Origin: Bosea sp. 29B
GTDB lineage: Bacteria > Pseudomonadota > Alphaproteobacteria > Rhizobiales > Beijerinckiaceae
Direction of reading: 5' to 3'
Assembly: GCF_902506165.1 (NCBI RefSeq)
Contig: NZ_LR733817.1
Coordinates: 4,185,026 to 4,249,025, forward strand
DNA length: 64,000 nt
Positions 17,141 through 26,399 of this stretch are shown here, piece after piece. Under the pieces are notes generated by a model. The model was not told the origin of the DNA. It did no database searches and worked only from the letters and a program-made list of their open reading frames with translations. The first letter of the stretch is position 1; each line of letters starts with the position of its first letter. A program made the position numbers and the translations under genes.

Positions 17141-17325
17141 GTCGCGCGCTTTCCGCCGCGCGACGTCGAATCGCCTGATGTCCCGCGAGCGCAGGACGTT
17201 TCGTCACCGCTCATTGTCCGAGCATTGCCGCCGTCAATTCAGAAAGCGCGGGGCACGCAACCCAACGCACAACGGCTGATCCTGCGCAGGATAGCGCGGC
17301 TCATTGCGGGGCAGTTTTGTGGAAA

Positions 17326-17400
17326 TGGTGGGCGGCACAGGGATCGAACCTGTGACCCCTCCCGTGTGAAGGGAGTGCTCTACCGCTGAGCTAGCCGCCC
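17326..17400 (-). tRNA. tRNA-Val (anticodon CAC)
   Basis: The minus strand reads a complete cloverleaf of 75 nucleotides including an encoded 3' CCA. The acceptor GGGCGGC pairs with GCCGCCC, the D arm contains AGCGGTA, the anticodon stem is CTCCC/GGGAG with loop TTCACAC (CAC, reading GUG), and the T arm is ACAGG-TTCGATC-CCTGT. The discriminator is A. Confidence 0.96.
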
Positions 17401-17436
17401 GGACCGCGCTGTTCCTAGTGGGGTGCGCCGTCGCCG

Positions 17437-18135
17437 TCAAGAATGAGTAGCGAGGGCGGGTTCGCCGCCGGTCAGTTGCCGCACCGCCTGCGGCAGCTCG
17501 CTGAAGTGCTGGATCACCAGGTCGGGCGCGAGCGCCTCGACCGGCACGTCGGTATAGCCGAAGGGCACGCAGACCACAGGGATGCCGGCCGCGCGCGCCG
17601 TGTCCACATCGGTGCGCGAATCGCCGATCATCACCGCGCGGGCCGGATCGGCGCCGGCCTGTGCGATCGTCTGTGTGAGATGGCGCGGGTCGGGCTTGCA
17701 GAAGGCGAAGCTGTCGCGCCCTGCGACTGCCGCGAAGCGCTCGGTCAGGCCGACCGCATCGAGGAAGAGCTTCGTATGCAGGATCGGCTTGTTGGTGCAG
17801 ACAGCGAAGACGAAGCCATCGGCAGCGAGCGCGTCGAGCGCCGCGACGACGCCGTCATGGACATAGCTATAGTTGGCGGTCCCGGCGGCATAGATCGTCA
17901 GGAACTCCTGGAACAACTGCTCCAGCGTCTCGGGATCGAGCGGCCGGCCGCTGACCTTGAAGCCGCGCTCGATCAGCGCGCGCGCTCCCGCGCCGACCAG
18001 TTCGCGCGCCCGCTCGACCGGAAGGGCTGCCAGGCCCTCCTGTTCGAGGATGACGTTGAGCGTGCGCATGATGTCGGGGGCGGTCTCGGCGAGCGTGCCG
18101 TCGAGATCGAAGACGACGATCGGGGGAAGCGACAT
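17437..18135 (-). CDS. gph: Phosphoglycolate phosphatase (HAD superfamily)
   Basis: A 232-residue HAD phosphatase. Motif I is FDLDGTLAET (nucleophile Asp10, acid Asp12), motif II is the Thr in VCTNKP, motif III the Lys in FCKPDPRH, and motif IV is IGDSRTDVDTA. The cap-1 helical domain lies between residues 15 and 85. It would dephosphorylate 2-phosphoglycolate arising from DNA repair or oxygenase activity. ATG at 18135 follows AGGATGG; the upstream frame is not coding. The gene is adjacent to tRNA-Val but transcribed as a separate unit. Confidence 0.9.
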   Translation of the reverse strand: MSLPPIVVFDLDGTLAETAPDIMRTLNVILEQEGLAALPVERARELVGAGARALIERGFKVSGRPLDPETLEQLFQEFLTIYAAGTANYSYVHDGVVAALDALAADGFVFAVCTNKPILHTKLFLDAVGLTERFAAVAGRDSFAFCKPDPRHLTQTIAQAGADPARAVMIGDSRTDVDTARAAGIPVVCVPFGYTDVPVEALAPDLVIQHFSELPQAVRQLTGGEPALATHS

Positions 18136-18313
18136 GATCCATCCTGTGACGTGGCCATCCGCATAAAGGCCGGCCGGCGCGGCTTGGCAAGGCCTACCGG
18201 CGGGGCGCTTGCGCAACAGCGATGTCATCTCGTCGTGACCCTGCCGCAATCGCGATGATACGGCTCGGCCGGCATGATAGGGTGCGGACGAATCGTCAAA
18301 GGGGATCGTAGCG

Positions 18314-18715
18314 GTGCCGAAACTGTCGAGCTGTTCCAGAAGCTCCATTGGCCGTTCCTTGGCCCGGGCGCTGGGCGCCGGCCTGTTCCTCTTGCCGGCT
18401 TTCGGCGCGGCGCTTGCCGCGCCCTACGAGTTCGCGCCGGCGCCGCAGACCGATCTCAACCGCGTCTATCGCATCGACAAGGCGACCGGCGAGGTCGGGG
18501 CCTGCCAGTTCCAGCTCAAGGAGGGCGGTGTCGGCGTCACCGTCTGCTTCCCGGCGGGCGAGGGGGCCGGCCCGCAGGCGCCGAGCGACTATGTCCTCGT
18601 GCCCTCGCGCCATGAGCGTGAAGGCGGCATCTTCCGCGCCAATGTCCGCACCGGCGAGCTCAGTGTCTGTTACGTCTTCGACGACAAGGTCGTCTGCACG
18701 CCGATGGTGAAGTAG
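18314..18715 (+). CDS. Secreted hypothetical protein
   Basis: A 133-residue protein with a GTG start, a signal peptide (ARALGAGLFLLPAFGAALAA) and a small mature domain of beta-strand character with paired cysteines: GACQF, TVCFP, VCYVF, VVCTP. The repeated R-I-D-K-A-T-G and V-R-T-G-E-L-S-V-C turns suggest two similar strands-and-turn units, perhaps an internal duplication. No known family is recognised. It is divergent from gph. Confidence 0.7.
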   Translation: MPKLSSCSRSSIGRSLARALGAGLFLLPAFGAALAAPYEFAPAPQTDLNRVYRIDKATGEVGACQFQLKEGGVGVTVCFPAGEGAGPQAPSDYVLVPSRHEREGGIFRANVRTGELSVCYVFDDKVVCTPMVK

Positions 18716-18846
18716 CCCCGCCGCCGGGCTGGTGGCGAAACGGTAACTGCAATTTATTCACGGCGGCGATGCGGCGTTTGCTATCGGCAAGCGCTTGCGC
18801 CGCGTGCTAGAGCCCCGGCGACCCGCTCACCACGCCGGAGGCTCGC

Positions 18847-20298
18847 ATGCTGACGCTCAAGGATCCCTCGCTGCTGCGCACGCAGTGCCATGTCGACGGC
18901 GCCTGGATCGGCGAGGGCGTCGACGTGGTCGATAATCCCGCGACCGGCGAGATTCTGGCCAAGGTGCCGCGCTTCGGCGCTGATGAGACCACCGCTGCGG
19001 TCGAGGCCGCCTCGCGCGCTTTCAAGCCCTGGGCGAAGAAATCGGCCAAGGAGCGCTCGCTCATCCTGCGCAAATGGTTCGAACTGATCATGGCGAACCA
19101 GGAGGACCTGGCGCAGGTCATGACGGCCGAGCAGGGCAAGCCGCTGGCCGAGGCGCGCGGCGAGGTCGCCTATGCCGCCTCCTTCGTCGAGTTCTACGCC
19201 GAGGAAGCCAAGCGCATCTATGGCGAGACCATTCCCTCGCCCTTCCCGAATTCGCGCATCATCGTGGCGAAGCAGCCGGTTGGCGTCTGCGCCGCGATCA
19301 CGCCCTGGAACTTCCCGGCGGCGATGATCACCCGCAAATGCGCGCCGGGCCTCGCCGCAGGCTGCACCTTCGTCGTTAAGCCGGCGCCGGACACACCGCT
19401 GACCGCGCTCGCCCTGGTCGAACTGGCCGAGCGCGCCGGCTTTCCCAAGGGCGTCATCAACATCGTCACTGGCGATGCCCAGGCGATCGGCGGCGTGATG
19501 ACTTCGCATCCGGCGGTGCGCTTCATCGGCTTTACCGGCTCGACCCCGGTCGGCAAGCTCTTGATGCAGCAGGCGGCCACGACGGTGAAGAAGGTCGGGC
19601 TCGAGCTCGGCGGCAATGCGCCCTTCATCGTCTTCGACGATGCCGATCTCGACAAGGCGGTCGAGGGCGCGATCATCGCCAAGTTCCGCAACATGGGGCA
19701 GACCTGCGTCTGCACCAACCGGCTCTTCGTGCAGGACGGCATCCATGACGACTTCGTCGCGAAGTTCGCCGGCGAGGTCGCCAGGATGAAGGTCGGCAAC
19801 GGCGTCGAGGTCGGCGTCGTGCAGGGCCCGCTGATCAACGAGCGCGCGGTCGAGAAGGTCGAGCGCCATGTCGCCGACGCGGTCGCCAATGGCGCCAAGG
19901 TGATGGTCGGCGGCCGCCGTCACGCGCTCGGTCGCACCTTCTACGAGCCGACGGTGATCTCCGGCGTGACGACCAAGATGCTGGTCACCACCGAGGAGAC
20001 CTTCGGGCCGATCGCGCCGGTCTATCGCTTCACGAGCGAGGACGAGGTCGTCGCCATGGCGAACGATACGCCGTTTGGTCTGGCAGCGTACTTTTACACG
20101 AAGGATCTCGGCCGGGCCTTCCGCGTCGCCGAGGAGCTCGAATACGGCATGGTCGGCATCAACTCGGCCATTCTCGGCACCGAGGTTGCGCCCTTCGGCG
20201 GTGTCAAGGAATCCGGCCTCGGCCGCGAGGGCTCCCTCCACGGCATCGAGGAATTCGTCGAGATCAAGTACATGCTGATGGGCGGGCTCGGGGCGTGA
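18847..20298 (+). CDS. gabD: NAD(P)-dependent succinate-semialdehyde dehydrogenase
   Basis: A 483-residue aldehyde dehydrogenase of the GabD class: it oxidises succinate semialdehyde to succinate in the GABA shunt. Catalytic Cys287 sits in GQTCVCTNR with the Cys-x-Cys pair typical of GabD, and Glu253 in LELGGNAPF. The Rossmann region shows ITPWNFP and FTGSTPVGK. Length and GGAGG before ATG 18847 are as expected. Its stop overlaps the GTG start of rpiA (GTGA), so both are translated from one transcript. Confidence 0.93.
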   Translation: MLTLKDPSLLRTQCHVDGAWIGEGVDVVDNPATGEILAKVPRFGADETTAAVEAASRAFKPWAKKSAKERSLILRKWFELIMANQEDLAQVMTAEQGKPLAEARGEVAYAASFVEFYAEEAKRIYGETIPSPFPNSRIIVAKQPVGVCAAITPWNFPAAMITRKCAPGLAAGCTFVVKPAPDTPLTALALVELAERAGFPKGVINIVTGDAQAIGGVMTSHPAVRFIGFTGSTPVGKLLMQQAATTVKKVGLELGGNAPFIVFDDADLDKAVEGAIIAKFRNMGQTCVCTNRLFVQDGIHDDFVAKFAGEVARMKVGNGVEVGVVQGPLINERAVEKVERHVADAVANGAKVMVGGRRHALGRTFYEPTVISGVTTKMLVTTEETFGPIAPVYRFTSEDEVVAMANDTPFGLAAYFYTKDLGRAFRVAEELEYGMVGINSAILGTEVAPFGGVKESGLGREGSLHGIEEFVEIKYMLMGGLGA

Positions 20299-21005
20299 GC
20301 GAGGATCTGAAGAAGGCGGCTGCGCTGGCGGCGCTGGAGCTGGTGCGTCCGGGCATGCGGCTCGGCCTCGGCACAGGCTCGACCGCCAGGCATTTCGTCG
20401 ACGGCCTTGGCGCCAAGGTCGGTGCCGGGCTCAAGGTGATCTGCGTCGCCACCTCCGAGGTGACGCAGGCGCAGGCGCTGAGCCTCTCGATCCCGATGTC
20501 GACGCTCGACGAGACGCCTGAGCTCGATCTCACCATCGACGGTGCAGACGAGCTCGACAACGCCCTGCGACTGATCAAGGGCGGCGGTGCTGCGCTGCTG
20601 CGCGAGAAGATCGTCGCCGCCGCGTCGAAGCGCATGATCGTGATCGCCGACACCGGCAAGCAGGTCGAGACGCTCGGCCGCTTCCCGCTGCCGATCGAGG
20701 TTGTGCCCTTTGGCTTGGGGGCGACGCGCCGGGCGGTCGCAGCCGCCATCGCTTCGTCGGGCGCGCATGGTGAGATCAAGCTGCGCAAGCGCCCGGACGG
20801 GTCGACGCTGCTGACCGATGGCGGCCATTACATCCTCGACGCGCATCTTGGCCGGATCGAGCTTCCGGAGGTGTTGGCGCTGGCGCTGAACCAGGTCCCC
20901 GGTGTCGTCGAGCATGGCCTCTTCCTTGGCCTGGCCACCGCAGCTTTCCTCGCCGGAGCCGACGGCGTGCGTGTCCTCGGCGATCCGATGGCTGAGCGCC
21001 ACTGA
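20295..21005 (+). CDS. rpiA: Ribose-5-phosphate isomerase A
   Basis: A 236-residue RpiA that interconverts ribose 5-phosphate and ribulose 5-phosphate in the pentose phosphate pathway. The hallmark motifs are present: GLGTGSTA (phosphate loop), DGADELD (catalytic acids), [14 protein letters not shown] (Lys and Glu), and the C-terminal GVVEHGLF. Translation starts at a GTG overlapping the gabD stop. The pairing of gabD and rpiA has no obvious pathway logic but the overlap implies co-translation. Confidence 0.95.
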   Translation: MSEDLKKAAALAALELVRPGMRLGLGTGSTARHFVDGLGAKVGAGLKVICVATSEVTQAQALSLSIPMSTLDETPELDLTIDGADELDNALRLIKGGGAALLREKIVAAASKRMIVIADTGKQVETLGRFPLPIEVVPFGLGATRRAVAAAIASSGAHGEIKLRKRPDGSTLLTDGGHYILDAHLGRIELPEVLALALNQVPGVVEHGLFLGLATAAFLAGADGVRVLGDPMAERH

Positions 21006-21025
21006 CGGCTTGTCGAGCGACAGAC

Positions 21026-21068
21026 TCTGGCCGCAAAAGTGGTTTCCACTTTGGCTGCACATGCTCTA
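21026..21068. repeat. Dispersed palindromic repeat (degenerate copy)
   Basis: AAAGTGG (21036-21042) and CCACTTT (21046-21052) form a hairpin inside a longer element that ends ATGCTCTAAG. The core matches the perfect copy at 51844-51867, and the ATGCTCTA end matches the element at 6575-6685. It lies between rpiA and the DUF2059 gene. Confidence 0.6.
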
Positions 21069-21161
21069 AGAGCGGCCGGCGGCTGCGCCAGTCAAGGTCG
21101 TTGCCGCGCCGGAACACATGGACATCGCCGCCTGGCGCGCGATCGACGAAGGGGTAACCGC

Positions 21162-21656
21162 ATGATCCGTCACAGCCTGGCAGGTGCACTTCTGTCGCTG
21201 GCGTTGTTCGCCGTGCCCGCGCTCGCGCAGCAGGTGCCGACGCCGGAGCATCTCAAGGCTGCCCGCGAGGTCGTGATCTCCTCCGGCCTGTCGGGCTCCT
21301 TCGAGTCGATCTATGCCGAGTTCGTCGGCGGCGTCCGCCAGAACATCGGCTCGACCCGCCCCGAGCTGAAGAAGGACATGGATGAAGTCCTGACCGCGCT
21401 CAAGGCCGAGGCCGATCTGCGCCGTGACGAGATCGTCGATTCCTCGGCCCGGATCTTCGCCAACAAGATGACGGAAGCCGACCTCAAGGAGGTCGCCGCC
21501 TTCTTCAACTCGCCGGTCGGCCAGCGCTACAATTCCTATCGTCCGCAGGTGATCGACGAGATATTCGGGCTGCTGCAGCCCTGGAGCACCGCGACCAGCA
21601 ACCGGCTTTTCGACCTCTTCCAGGCCGAGATGCGCAAGCGCGGCCACCAGCTCTGA
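21162..21656 (+). CDS. DUF2059 domain exported protein
   Basis: A 164-residue protein with a clean signal peptide (residues 1-22, ending ALAQ) and a DUF2059-type helical domain: LKKDMDEVLTALKAE, SARIFANKMTEADLKEVAAFFNSPVGQRYN, with the FFNSPVGQ signature near residue 120. Function of the family is unknown; most members are periplasmic. The ATG at 21162 is preferred to a longer frame that would cover the upstream repeat. A strong terminator follows. Confidence 0.88.
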   Translation: MIRHSLAGALLSLALFAVPALAQQVPTPEHLKAAREVVISSGLSGSFESIYAEFVGGVRQNIGSTRPELKKDMDEVLTALKAEADLRRDEIVDSSARIFANKMTEADLKEVAAFFNSPVGQRYNSYRPQVIDEIFGLLQPWSTATSNRLFDLFQAEMRKRGHQL

Positions 21657-21680
21657 GCCTGGGAAAGCTTCCTCATTGTA

Positions 21681-21717
21681 AAAAAGGCCGCCGGTGAGAA
21701 CCGGCGGCCTTTTTTTG
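21681..21717. terminator. Bidirectional intrinsic terminator
   Basis: AAAAAGGCCGCCGG (21681-21694) pairs with CCGGCGGCCTTTTT (21701-21714) around a six-base loop. T-runs follow the stem on both strands, so it can end both the DUF2059 gene and tctA, which converge here. Confidence 0.93.
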
Positions 21718-21739
21718 TATCGGTTGGCGGCGTAAGCCC

Positions 21740-23239
21740 TCAGTCCTCTGCCGCTTTGAACTTGTTCAGCCCATTCATCACGAAGGGCGCGACGAGGGCG
21801 ATGAAGGCGATGCCGAGGAGGGTGGCCGAGATCGGGTTTTCCAGCAGGATCATCGGGTCGCCCAGGCTGATCTGCAGGGCGCGGCGCAATTGCTGTTCCG
21901 CCATTGGCCCGAGGATCAGCCCGACCACCATTGGCGCGACCGGATAGTCGTAGCGCCGCATCAGATAGCCGAGATAGCCGAAGGCGAAGAGCATCATGAG
22001 CTCGACCGGCGAGCCGTTGACCGCGAGCGTGCCCATGGTCGCGAAGACCAGGATGCCGGCATAGAGCCAGGGCTGCGGCACGGCGAGCAGCTTCACCCAC
22101 AGCCCGATCAGCGGCAGGTTCAGGATCACCAGCAGGACGTTGGCGACGAAGAGCGAGGCGATCAGGCCCCAGACCAGATCGGGCTTCTCGGCGAAGAGCA
22201 GCGGGCCGGGGTTGAGCCCGTATTGCTGGAAGCCGGCGAGCATGATCGCGGCGGTCGCCGAAGTCGGCAGGCCGAGGGTCAGCAGCGGCACCAGCGTGCC
22301 GGCGGCCGAGGCGTTGTTGGCGGCCTCGGGGCCGGCGACGCCCTCGATCGCGCCCTTGCCGAACTCATCCGGATATTTGCACAGCCTCTTCTCTGTCGAA
22401 TAGCTGAGGAAGGTCGGCACCTCGGCGCCGCCGGCCGGCAGGGCGCCGATCGGGAAGCCGAAGGCGGTGCCGCGCAGCCACGGCGCCCAGGAGCGCTTCC
22501 AGTCCTCCTTGCTCATCCAGAGCGAACCCTTGATCGGGATGATCTCCTCAGGTTCGCGGAAGCGCTTGGAGGCGACGTAGAAGGCTTCGCCCACCGCGAA
22601 CAGGCCGACGGCGAGCGTCGTCACCTCGATGCCGTTGAGCAGCTCCGGCACGCCGAAGGTCAGGCGCGCCTGGCCGGTCAGCTTGTCGATGCCGACCAGG
22701 CCGAGCGTGATGCCGAGGAACAGGCTGGTCAGGCCGCGTAGCGGAGAATCGCCGAAGGTCGCCGACACCGTGACGAAGGCGACGATCATCAGCGCGAAAT
22801 AGTCCCACGGCCCGAACTTGACCGCGACCTCGACCAGCCAGGGCGCCAGGAAGGCGAGGCCGATCGTGGCGATCAGGCCGGCGACGAAGGAGCCTATCGC
22901 CGACGTTGCGAGGGCCGGGCCGCCGCGGCCGGCCTTGGCCATCTTCGAGCCTTCGAGCGCGGTCGCGAGCGAGGCGCTCTCGCCCGGGGCGTTGAGCAGG
23001 ATCGCCGTGGTCGAGCCGCCATACATGCCGCCATAGTAGATGCCGGCGAACATGATCAGCGAGCCGGCGGGGTCGAGCTTGAAGGTGACCGGCAGCAGCA
23101 GAGCGACGGTCAGCGCCGGTCCGATGCCGGGCAGCACGCCGACGGCAGTGCCGAGGAAGACGCCGACCAGGCAGAACAGCAGCTTCGAGGGTGCGAGAGC
23201 GACGGAGAAGCCGTTCAGCAGGGAAAGGAGAGTGTCCAT
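21740..23239 (-). CDS. tctA: Tripartite tricarboxylate transporter permease TctA
   Basis: The large membrane subunit (499 residues, about 11-12 helices) of a TTT-family secondary importer driven by an ion gradient. The family signatures are clear: [25 protein letters not shown] near the N-terminus, [16 protein letters not shown], and [17 protein letters not shown]. It works with TctB and the periplasmic binding protein TctC, encoded just upstream on the same strand. TTT systems take up citrate, tricarballylate or other carboxylates; this one's ligand is unknown. Confidence 0.95.
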   Translation of the reverse strand: MDTLLSLLNGFSVALAPSKLLFCLVGVFLGTAVGVLPGIGPALTVALLLPVTFKLDPAGSLIMFAGIYYGGMYGGSTTAILLNAPGESASLATALEGSKMAKAGRGGPALATSAIGSFVAGLIATIGLAFLAPWLVEVAVKFGPWDYFALMIVAFVTVSATFGDSPLRGLTSLFLGITLGLVGIDKLTGQARLTFGVPELLNGIEVTTLAVGLFAVGEAFYVASKRFREPEEIIPIKGSLWMSKEDWKRSWAPWLRGTAFGFPIGALPAGGAEVPTFLSYSTEKRLCKYPDEFGKGAIEGVAGPEAANNASAAGTLVPLLTLGLPTSATAAIMLAGFQQYGLNPGPLLFAEKPDLVWGLIASLFVANVLLVILNLPLIGLWVKLLAVPQPWLYAGILVFATMGTLAVNGSPVELMMLFAFGYLGYLMRRYDYPVAPMVVGLILGPMAEQQLRRALQISLGDPMILLENPISATLLGIAFIALVAPFVMNGLNKFKAAED

Positions 23240-23258
23240 GATTTACCCGCCTTCGGCG

Positions 23259-23738
23259 TCAGAGGAAGAGCTGCTCGAACGGACCCGACGGCAGGATCAG
23301 CGTCAGGAGCTTGGCGAAGACCAGGAAGATGATCAGGCCGAGCACGAAGCCGATGGCCGCATCGACGAGGAAGGCACGGCGGCCGAAGCCGCGAGCGGTG
23401 CAGGCGAAGATCAGCGTGGTCGCCAGCACGAAGCCGCCGCCGAGGCCGATCGAGGCGATCAGCCCGACAAGGCCCGCCGCGATCCAGAGCAGGGCGCTCT
23501 TGTCGGCCGCTTCCGGCTTGGGCAGGCCCTCGCGGAAGGCGACGAACAGATGCGCCAGCCCGAGAAGGACGAGCCCTCCGCAGATCACATAGGGCATCGC
23601 CGTCGGCCCGAGGCCGTAATTCGAGGTGATCGTCTGGGTTGAGGCGTCATGGCCGACGATCGCCGCGACGGCGAGCAGCAGCACGCCGACCAGGAGGGCC
23701 GGCTTGTCCGGTCGGTGCGCGAGAGGCTCCTGGCTCAT
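23259..23738 (-). CDS. tctB: Tripartite tricarboxylate transporter small subunit TctB
   Basis: A 159-residue protein with four hydrophobic segments (LLVGVLLLAVAAIVG; YVICGGLVLLGLAHLFVAF; LLWIAAGLVGLIASIGLGG; IGFVLGLIIFLVFAKLL), the small membrane partner of TctA. The GLGPTAMPYVI loop is typical of the family. ATG at 23738 was chosen over an upstream frame that would run through the terminator after tctC. The gap of 19 bases to tctA fits an operon. Confidence 0.9.
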   Translation of the reverse strand: MSQEPLAHRPDKPALLVGVLLLAVAAIVGHDASTQTITSNYGLGPTAMPYVICGGLVLLGLAHLFVAFREGLPKPEAADKSALLWIAAGLVGLIASIGLGGGFVLATTLIFACTARGFGRRAFLVDAAIGFVLGLIIFLVFAKLLTLILPSGPFEQLFL

Positions 23739-23788
23739 CGGGTGATCCGTCGTTGCCCGGCATGTTGGAAGCCGGGGAGGGCGAGAGG

Positions 23789-23815
23789 AAAAAAGGGGGC
23801 CGGTTTCCCGGCCCC
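23789..23815 (-). terminator. Hairpin between tctC and tctB, partial terminator
   Basis: GGGGCCGG (23796-23803) and CCGGCCCC (23808-23815) form an 8-base stem; on the minus strand a run of six T follows. Lying between tctC and tctB it should lower transcription into the membrane genes, giving more binding protein than permease. Confidence 0.75.
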
Positions 23816-23839
23816 GCATTCAGCTGTGCTGTGGCCAGC

Positions 23840-24802
23840 TCACTTGACCAGGCCGACCTCGGTCATGACCTTGGAAACGCGAGCGATCTCTTCCTTCAGG
23901 AAGCTGTCGAAGGCGGCGCCGGCGAGGAAGGAATCGTCCCAGCCGCGAGCCTTGAGGATCTCCTGCCACTCCTTCGACTTAGCCATCTTCTCTGTGGCTT
24001 CGATCAGCGCCTTGGTCTGGTCGGCCGACAGGCCCGGAGGTGCCACGACCGAGCGCCAGTTCAGCAGCTCGAGATCGATGCCCTGCTCCTTCAGCGTCGG
24101 CGCATCCGGCGCGTTCTCGAGGCGCTTGGCCGAGGAGACGGCGAGCACACGCAGCTTGCCGGCCTTGATCTGGCCTTCGAACTCGCCATAGCCGGAGACG
24201 CCGGCGGTGACGCGCCCGCCGAGCATCGCGGCCAGTGCCTCGCCGCCGCCCGAGAACGGGATGTAGTTGATCTTCTTGGCGTCGGCGCCGACGGCCTGGG
24301 CGAACAGGGCCGCCAGGATGTGGTCGGTGCCGCCGGCCGAGCCGCCGGCCCAGGTCACCTTGGCCGGGTCGGCCTTGAGGCGCTCGGCGAGGTCCTTGGC
24401 CGATTTCAGCGGAGAATCGGTCGGGACGACGATGACCTCGGCTTCGGCGGTCAGGCGCGCGATCGGGGTCACCTGGGTCAGGTTCACCGGCGACTTGTTG
24501 AGCAGGATGGCGCCGACCATGACGAAGCCGTTGACCATCAGCTGGTGACCGTCGCCCTTGGCGCCGATCAGCTGGGCGAGGCCGATCGTGCCGCCGGCGC
24601 CGGTGACGTTGTTGACCTGGACGCTCTTGGAGATGCCCGCAGCCATCAGCACCTGCTGCATCGAGCGCGCCGTGCCGTCCCAGCCGCCGCCGGGCGCAGC
24701 CGGGGCCATGATCTTCAGTTCCATCTGCGCGAAGGCAGCCGTGGTAAGGCCGGCGAGGGCGACGGCGGCCACGGCCCCGCGCTTGAAGAAGGACGTGAGC
24801 AT
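23840..24802 (-). CDS. tctC: Tripartite tricarboxylate transporter substrate-binding protein TctC (Bug family)
   Basis: A 320-residue periplasmic binding protein of the Bug/TctC class. After the signal peptide (ending AAFAQ) the mature protein begins with [21 protein letters not shown], the conserved first ligand loop. The second motif, [14 protein letters not shown], and the [10 protein letters not shown] block follow. ATG at 24802 has GGGAGG eight bases upstream. It is the first gene of tctCBA, separated from tctB by a hairpin. Confidence 0.93.
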   Translation of the reverse strand: MLTSFFKRGAVAAVALAGLTTAAFAQMELKIMAPAAPGGGWDGTARSMQQVLMAAGISKSVQVNNVTGAGGTIGLAQLIGAKGDGHQLMVNGFVMVGAILLNKSPVNLTQVTPIARLTAEAEVIVVPTDSPLKSAKDLAERLKADPAKVTWAGGSAGGTDHILAALFAQAVGADAKKINYIPFSGGGEALAAMLGGRVTAGVSGYGEFEGQIKAGKLRVLAVSSAKRLENAPDAPTLKEQGIDLELLNWRSVVAPPGLSADQTKALIEATEKMAKSKEWQEILKARGWDDSFLAGAAFDSFLKEEIARVSKVMTEVGLVK

Positions 24803-25097
24803 AGTTACCTCCCGAGTGGCGCGCTTTGCGCACCGATTGTCGACGCTCGCCAGTGGCACCGCATCGGACCGCGGATCAATTGCGCCTGATTGCATAATCA
24901 CAAGTCAAGATGTTTCGCTTGAGGGGCCTGTGCACGCAGGAAAATTCGACGAGAGGCGGCCGGTGACATCGCCGAAGGTCGTAGGTCCCGATGGAGTTGG
25001 AACAGCTCGGGACGGGTTCGGGCGATCTCGTCCAGGTCATGTCCGGCTGCCCCTCAGCCTCTAGGCGACACTTCCCGCATCGCGTAAGCCGCAGCGC

Positions 25098-26399
25098 ATG
25101 AGTCAGATTTCTCCGCCAGCCAGTTCGACTGCCTCGAAAGCGCTGCCTGCCGCTCCGTCCGCGCGAGCAAGCGAGTCTGCGGCGGTTCGGGCCCTTCGCA
25201 CTGCCGGTGCGGTCTGCCTGGTCTTGCTGCCGCTCACCATGTGGCTGGCGAACCGCTCGGCCCCGCTGATGCTGGGCCTTGCCGCCGCGGCTTTCCTGGG
25301 GGCGGGGCTGCTGGCCGAGCCGGCGGTGGCGGCGTTTGCGCGCTTGCGCGCCCTCTTGGCCACGCCCCTGGCTCTGGCGATCGCCGCATTCCTCGCCTGG
25401 GCGCTGGTCTCGATCGGCTGGAGCAACAAGGCCTCCGTATCCCTGCAGGCCTGGGCGGAATTGGTCCTGCCGATCGTGTTCGCGCTGACGATCGCGGCCT
25501 CCGGGCAATGGCGGCCGACGCCGCTGCTATTGCGCGCACTCGCCCTGATGATCATCGCTGCGGCCATCCTCTCGATGATCGAGCTCGCCTCGGGCCTCTC
25601 GCAGCGCGCCGCGCTGGGCTCCGGCAAGATGATGGCCTTCGTCTTCAATCGCCCGGCGATCACCTGCTTCCTGCTGGCGGTGCCGACGGTCCACGGGCTC
25701 TGGTCGCGACCGGGCGCTCATTGGGCTGACCGGCTGCTGGCCGTGCTGCTCATGCTTGTGGTCGCTGTCTTCGCCGTCCGCTCGGAGAGCGCCTCGGTGC
25801 GGCTCGGCCTCGCGGTTCTGGTGCTGTGCTGGGCTTGCGCTGCGCTCGCCCCGCGCCTTGCGCTGACGGCGGCGGCGCTCGCCTTCGTCGCCACCATGGC
25901 GCTCGCCCCCGTGCTGGGCGTGACGGCGCAGCGCTGGCTGCCCTCCATCATTCTCGATCGCTTCAACAGCATGACCGGGCAGGCGCGCATCGATATCTGG
26001 CAGAGCTTTGGCGAGGTGGTGCGAGTCCGGCCGGTTGCCGGCGCCGGCTTCGGCACATCGGCCGTCATGCGTAACCACCCGGTAGCGGCCGAGGTTCCCG
26101 CCGCGGAGCGGGAGCTGCTGGGGGTCGGCCATCCGCACGACATGCCGCTGCAGGCCTGGGCCGAGACCGGCGTGATTGGCGCCGGCTTGCTGACGCTCGC
26201 CGGGCTGCTGCTGCTCGCGCAGCTGCGGCGCCTGCCGCCGGCTGAGCTGGCGCCGCGCCTCGCTTTGTTCGCGGCAGCCTTCTCGATCGCCACCGTCGGG
26301 CATGGCGCCTGGCAGGGCTGGTGGATCGCGGGGCTTGGCGCCGCCATTCTCTGGTTTGGAATAAATGCCGCCTCGCGGCAGGGAGAAAGCCATGGCTGA
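25098..26399 (+). CDS. O-antigen ligase/polymerase family membrane protein
   Basis: A 433-residue polytopic protein with about eleven hydrophobic segments and a large loop containing RIDIWQSFGEVVRVRPVAGAGFG and HPHDMPLQAWAETGVIG. This is the Wzy_C / RfaL (WaaL) pattern of enzymes that polymerise O-antigen or ligate it to lipid A-core at the periplasmic face. No glycan biosynthesis genes are adjacent. The 3' end overlaps gor by eight bases, an odd pairing. It is divergent from tctC across a 295-base gap in which I see no gene. Confidence 0.85.
   Translation: MSQISPPASSTASKALPAAPSARASESAAVRALRTAGAVCLVLLPLTMWLANRSAPLMLGLAAAAFLGAGLLAEPAVAAFARLRALLATPLALAIAAFLAWALVSIGWSNKASVSLQAWAELVLPIVFALTIAASGQWRPTPLLLRALALMIIAAAILSMIELASGLSQRAALGSGKMMAFVFNRPAITCFLLAVPTVHGLWSRPGAHWADRLLAVLLMLVVAVFAVRSESASVRLGLAVLVLCWACAALAPRLALTAAALAFVATMALAPVLGVTAQRWLPSIILDRFNSMTGQARIDIWQSFGEVVRVRPVAGAGFGTSAVMRNHPVAAEVPAAERELLGVGHPHDMPLQAWAETGVIGAGLLTLAGLLLLAQLRRLPPAELAPRLALFAAAFSIATVGHGAWQGWWIAGLGAAILWFGINAASRQGESHG

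Noticed and set aside
18781..20241. A 486-codon frame antisense to gabD
   Set aside because: Arg/Asp/Gly-rich composition mirrors the codon pattern of gabD; there is no ribosome site and no family match.
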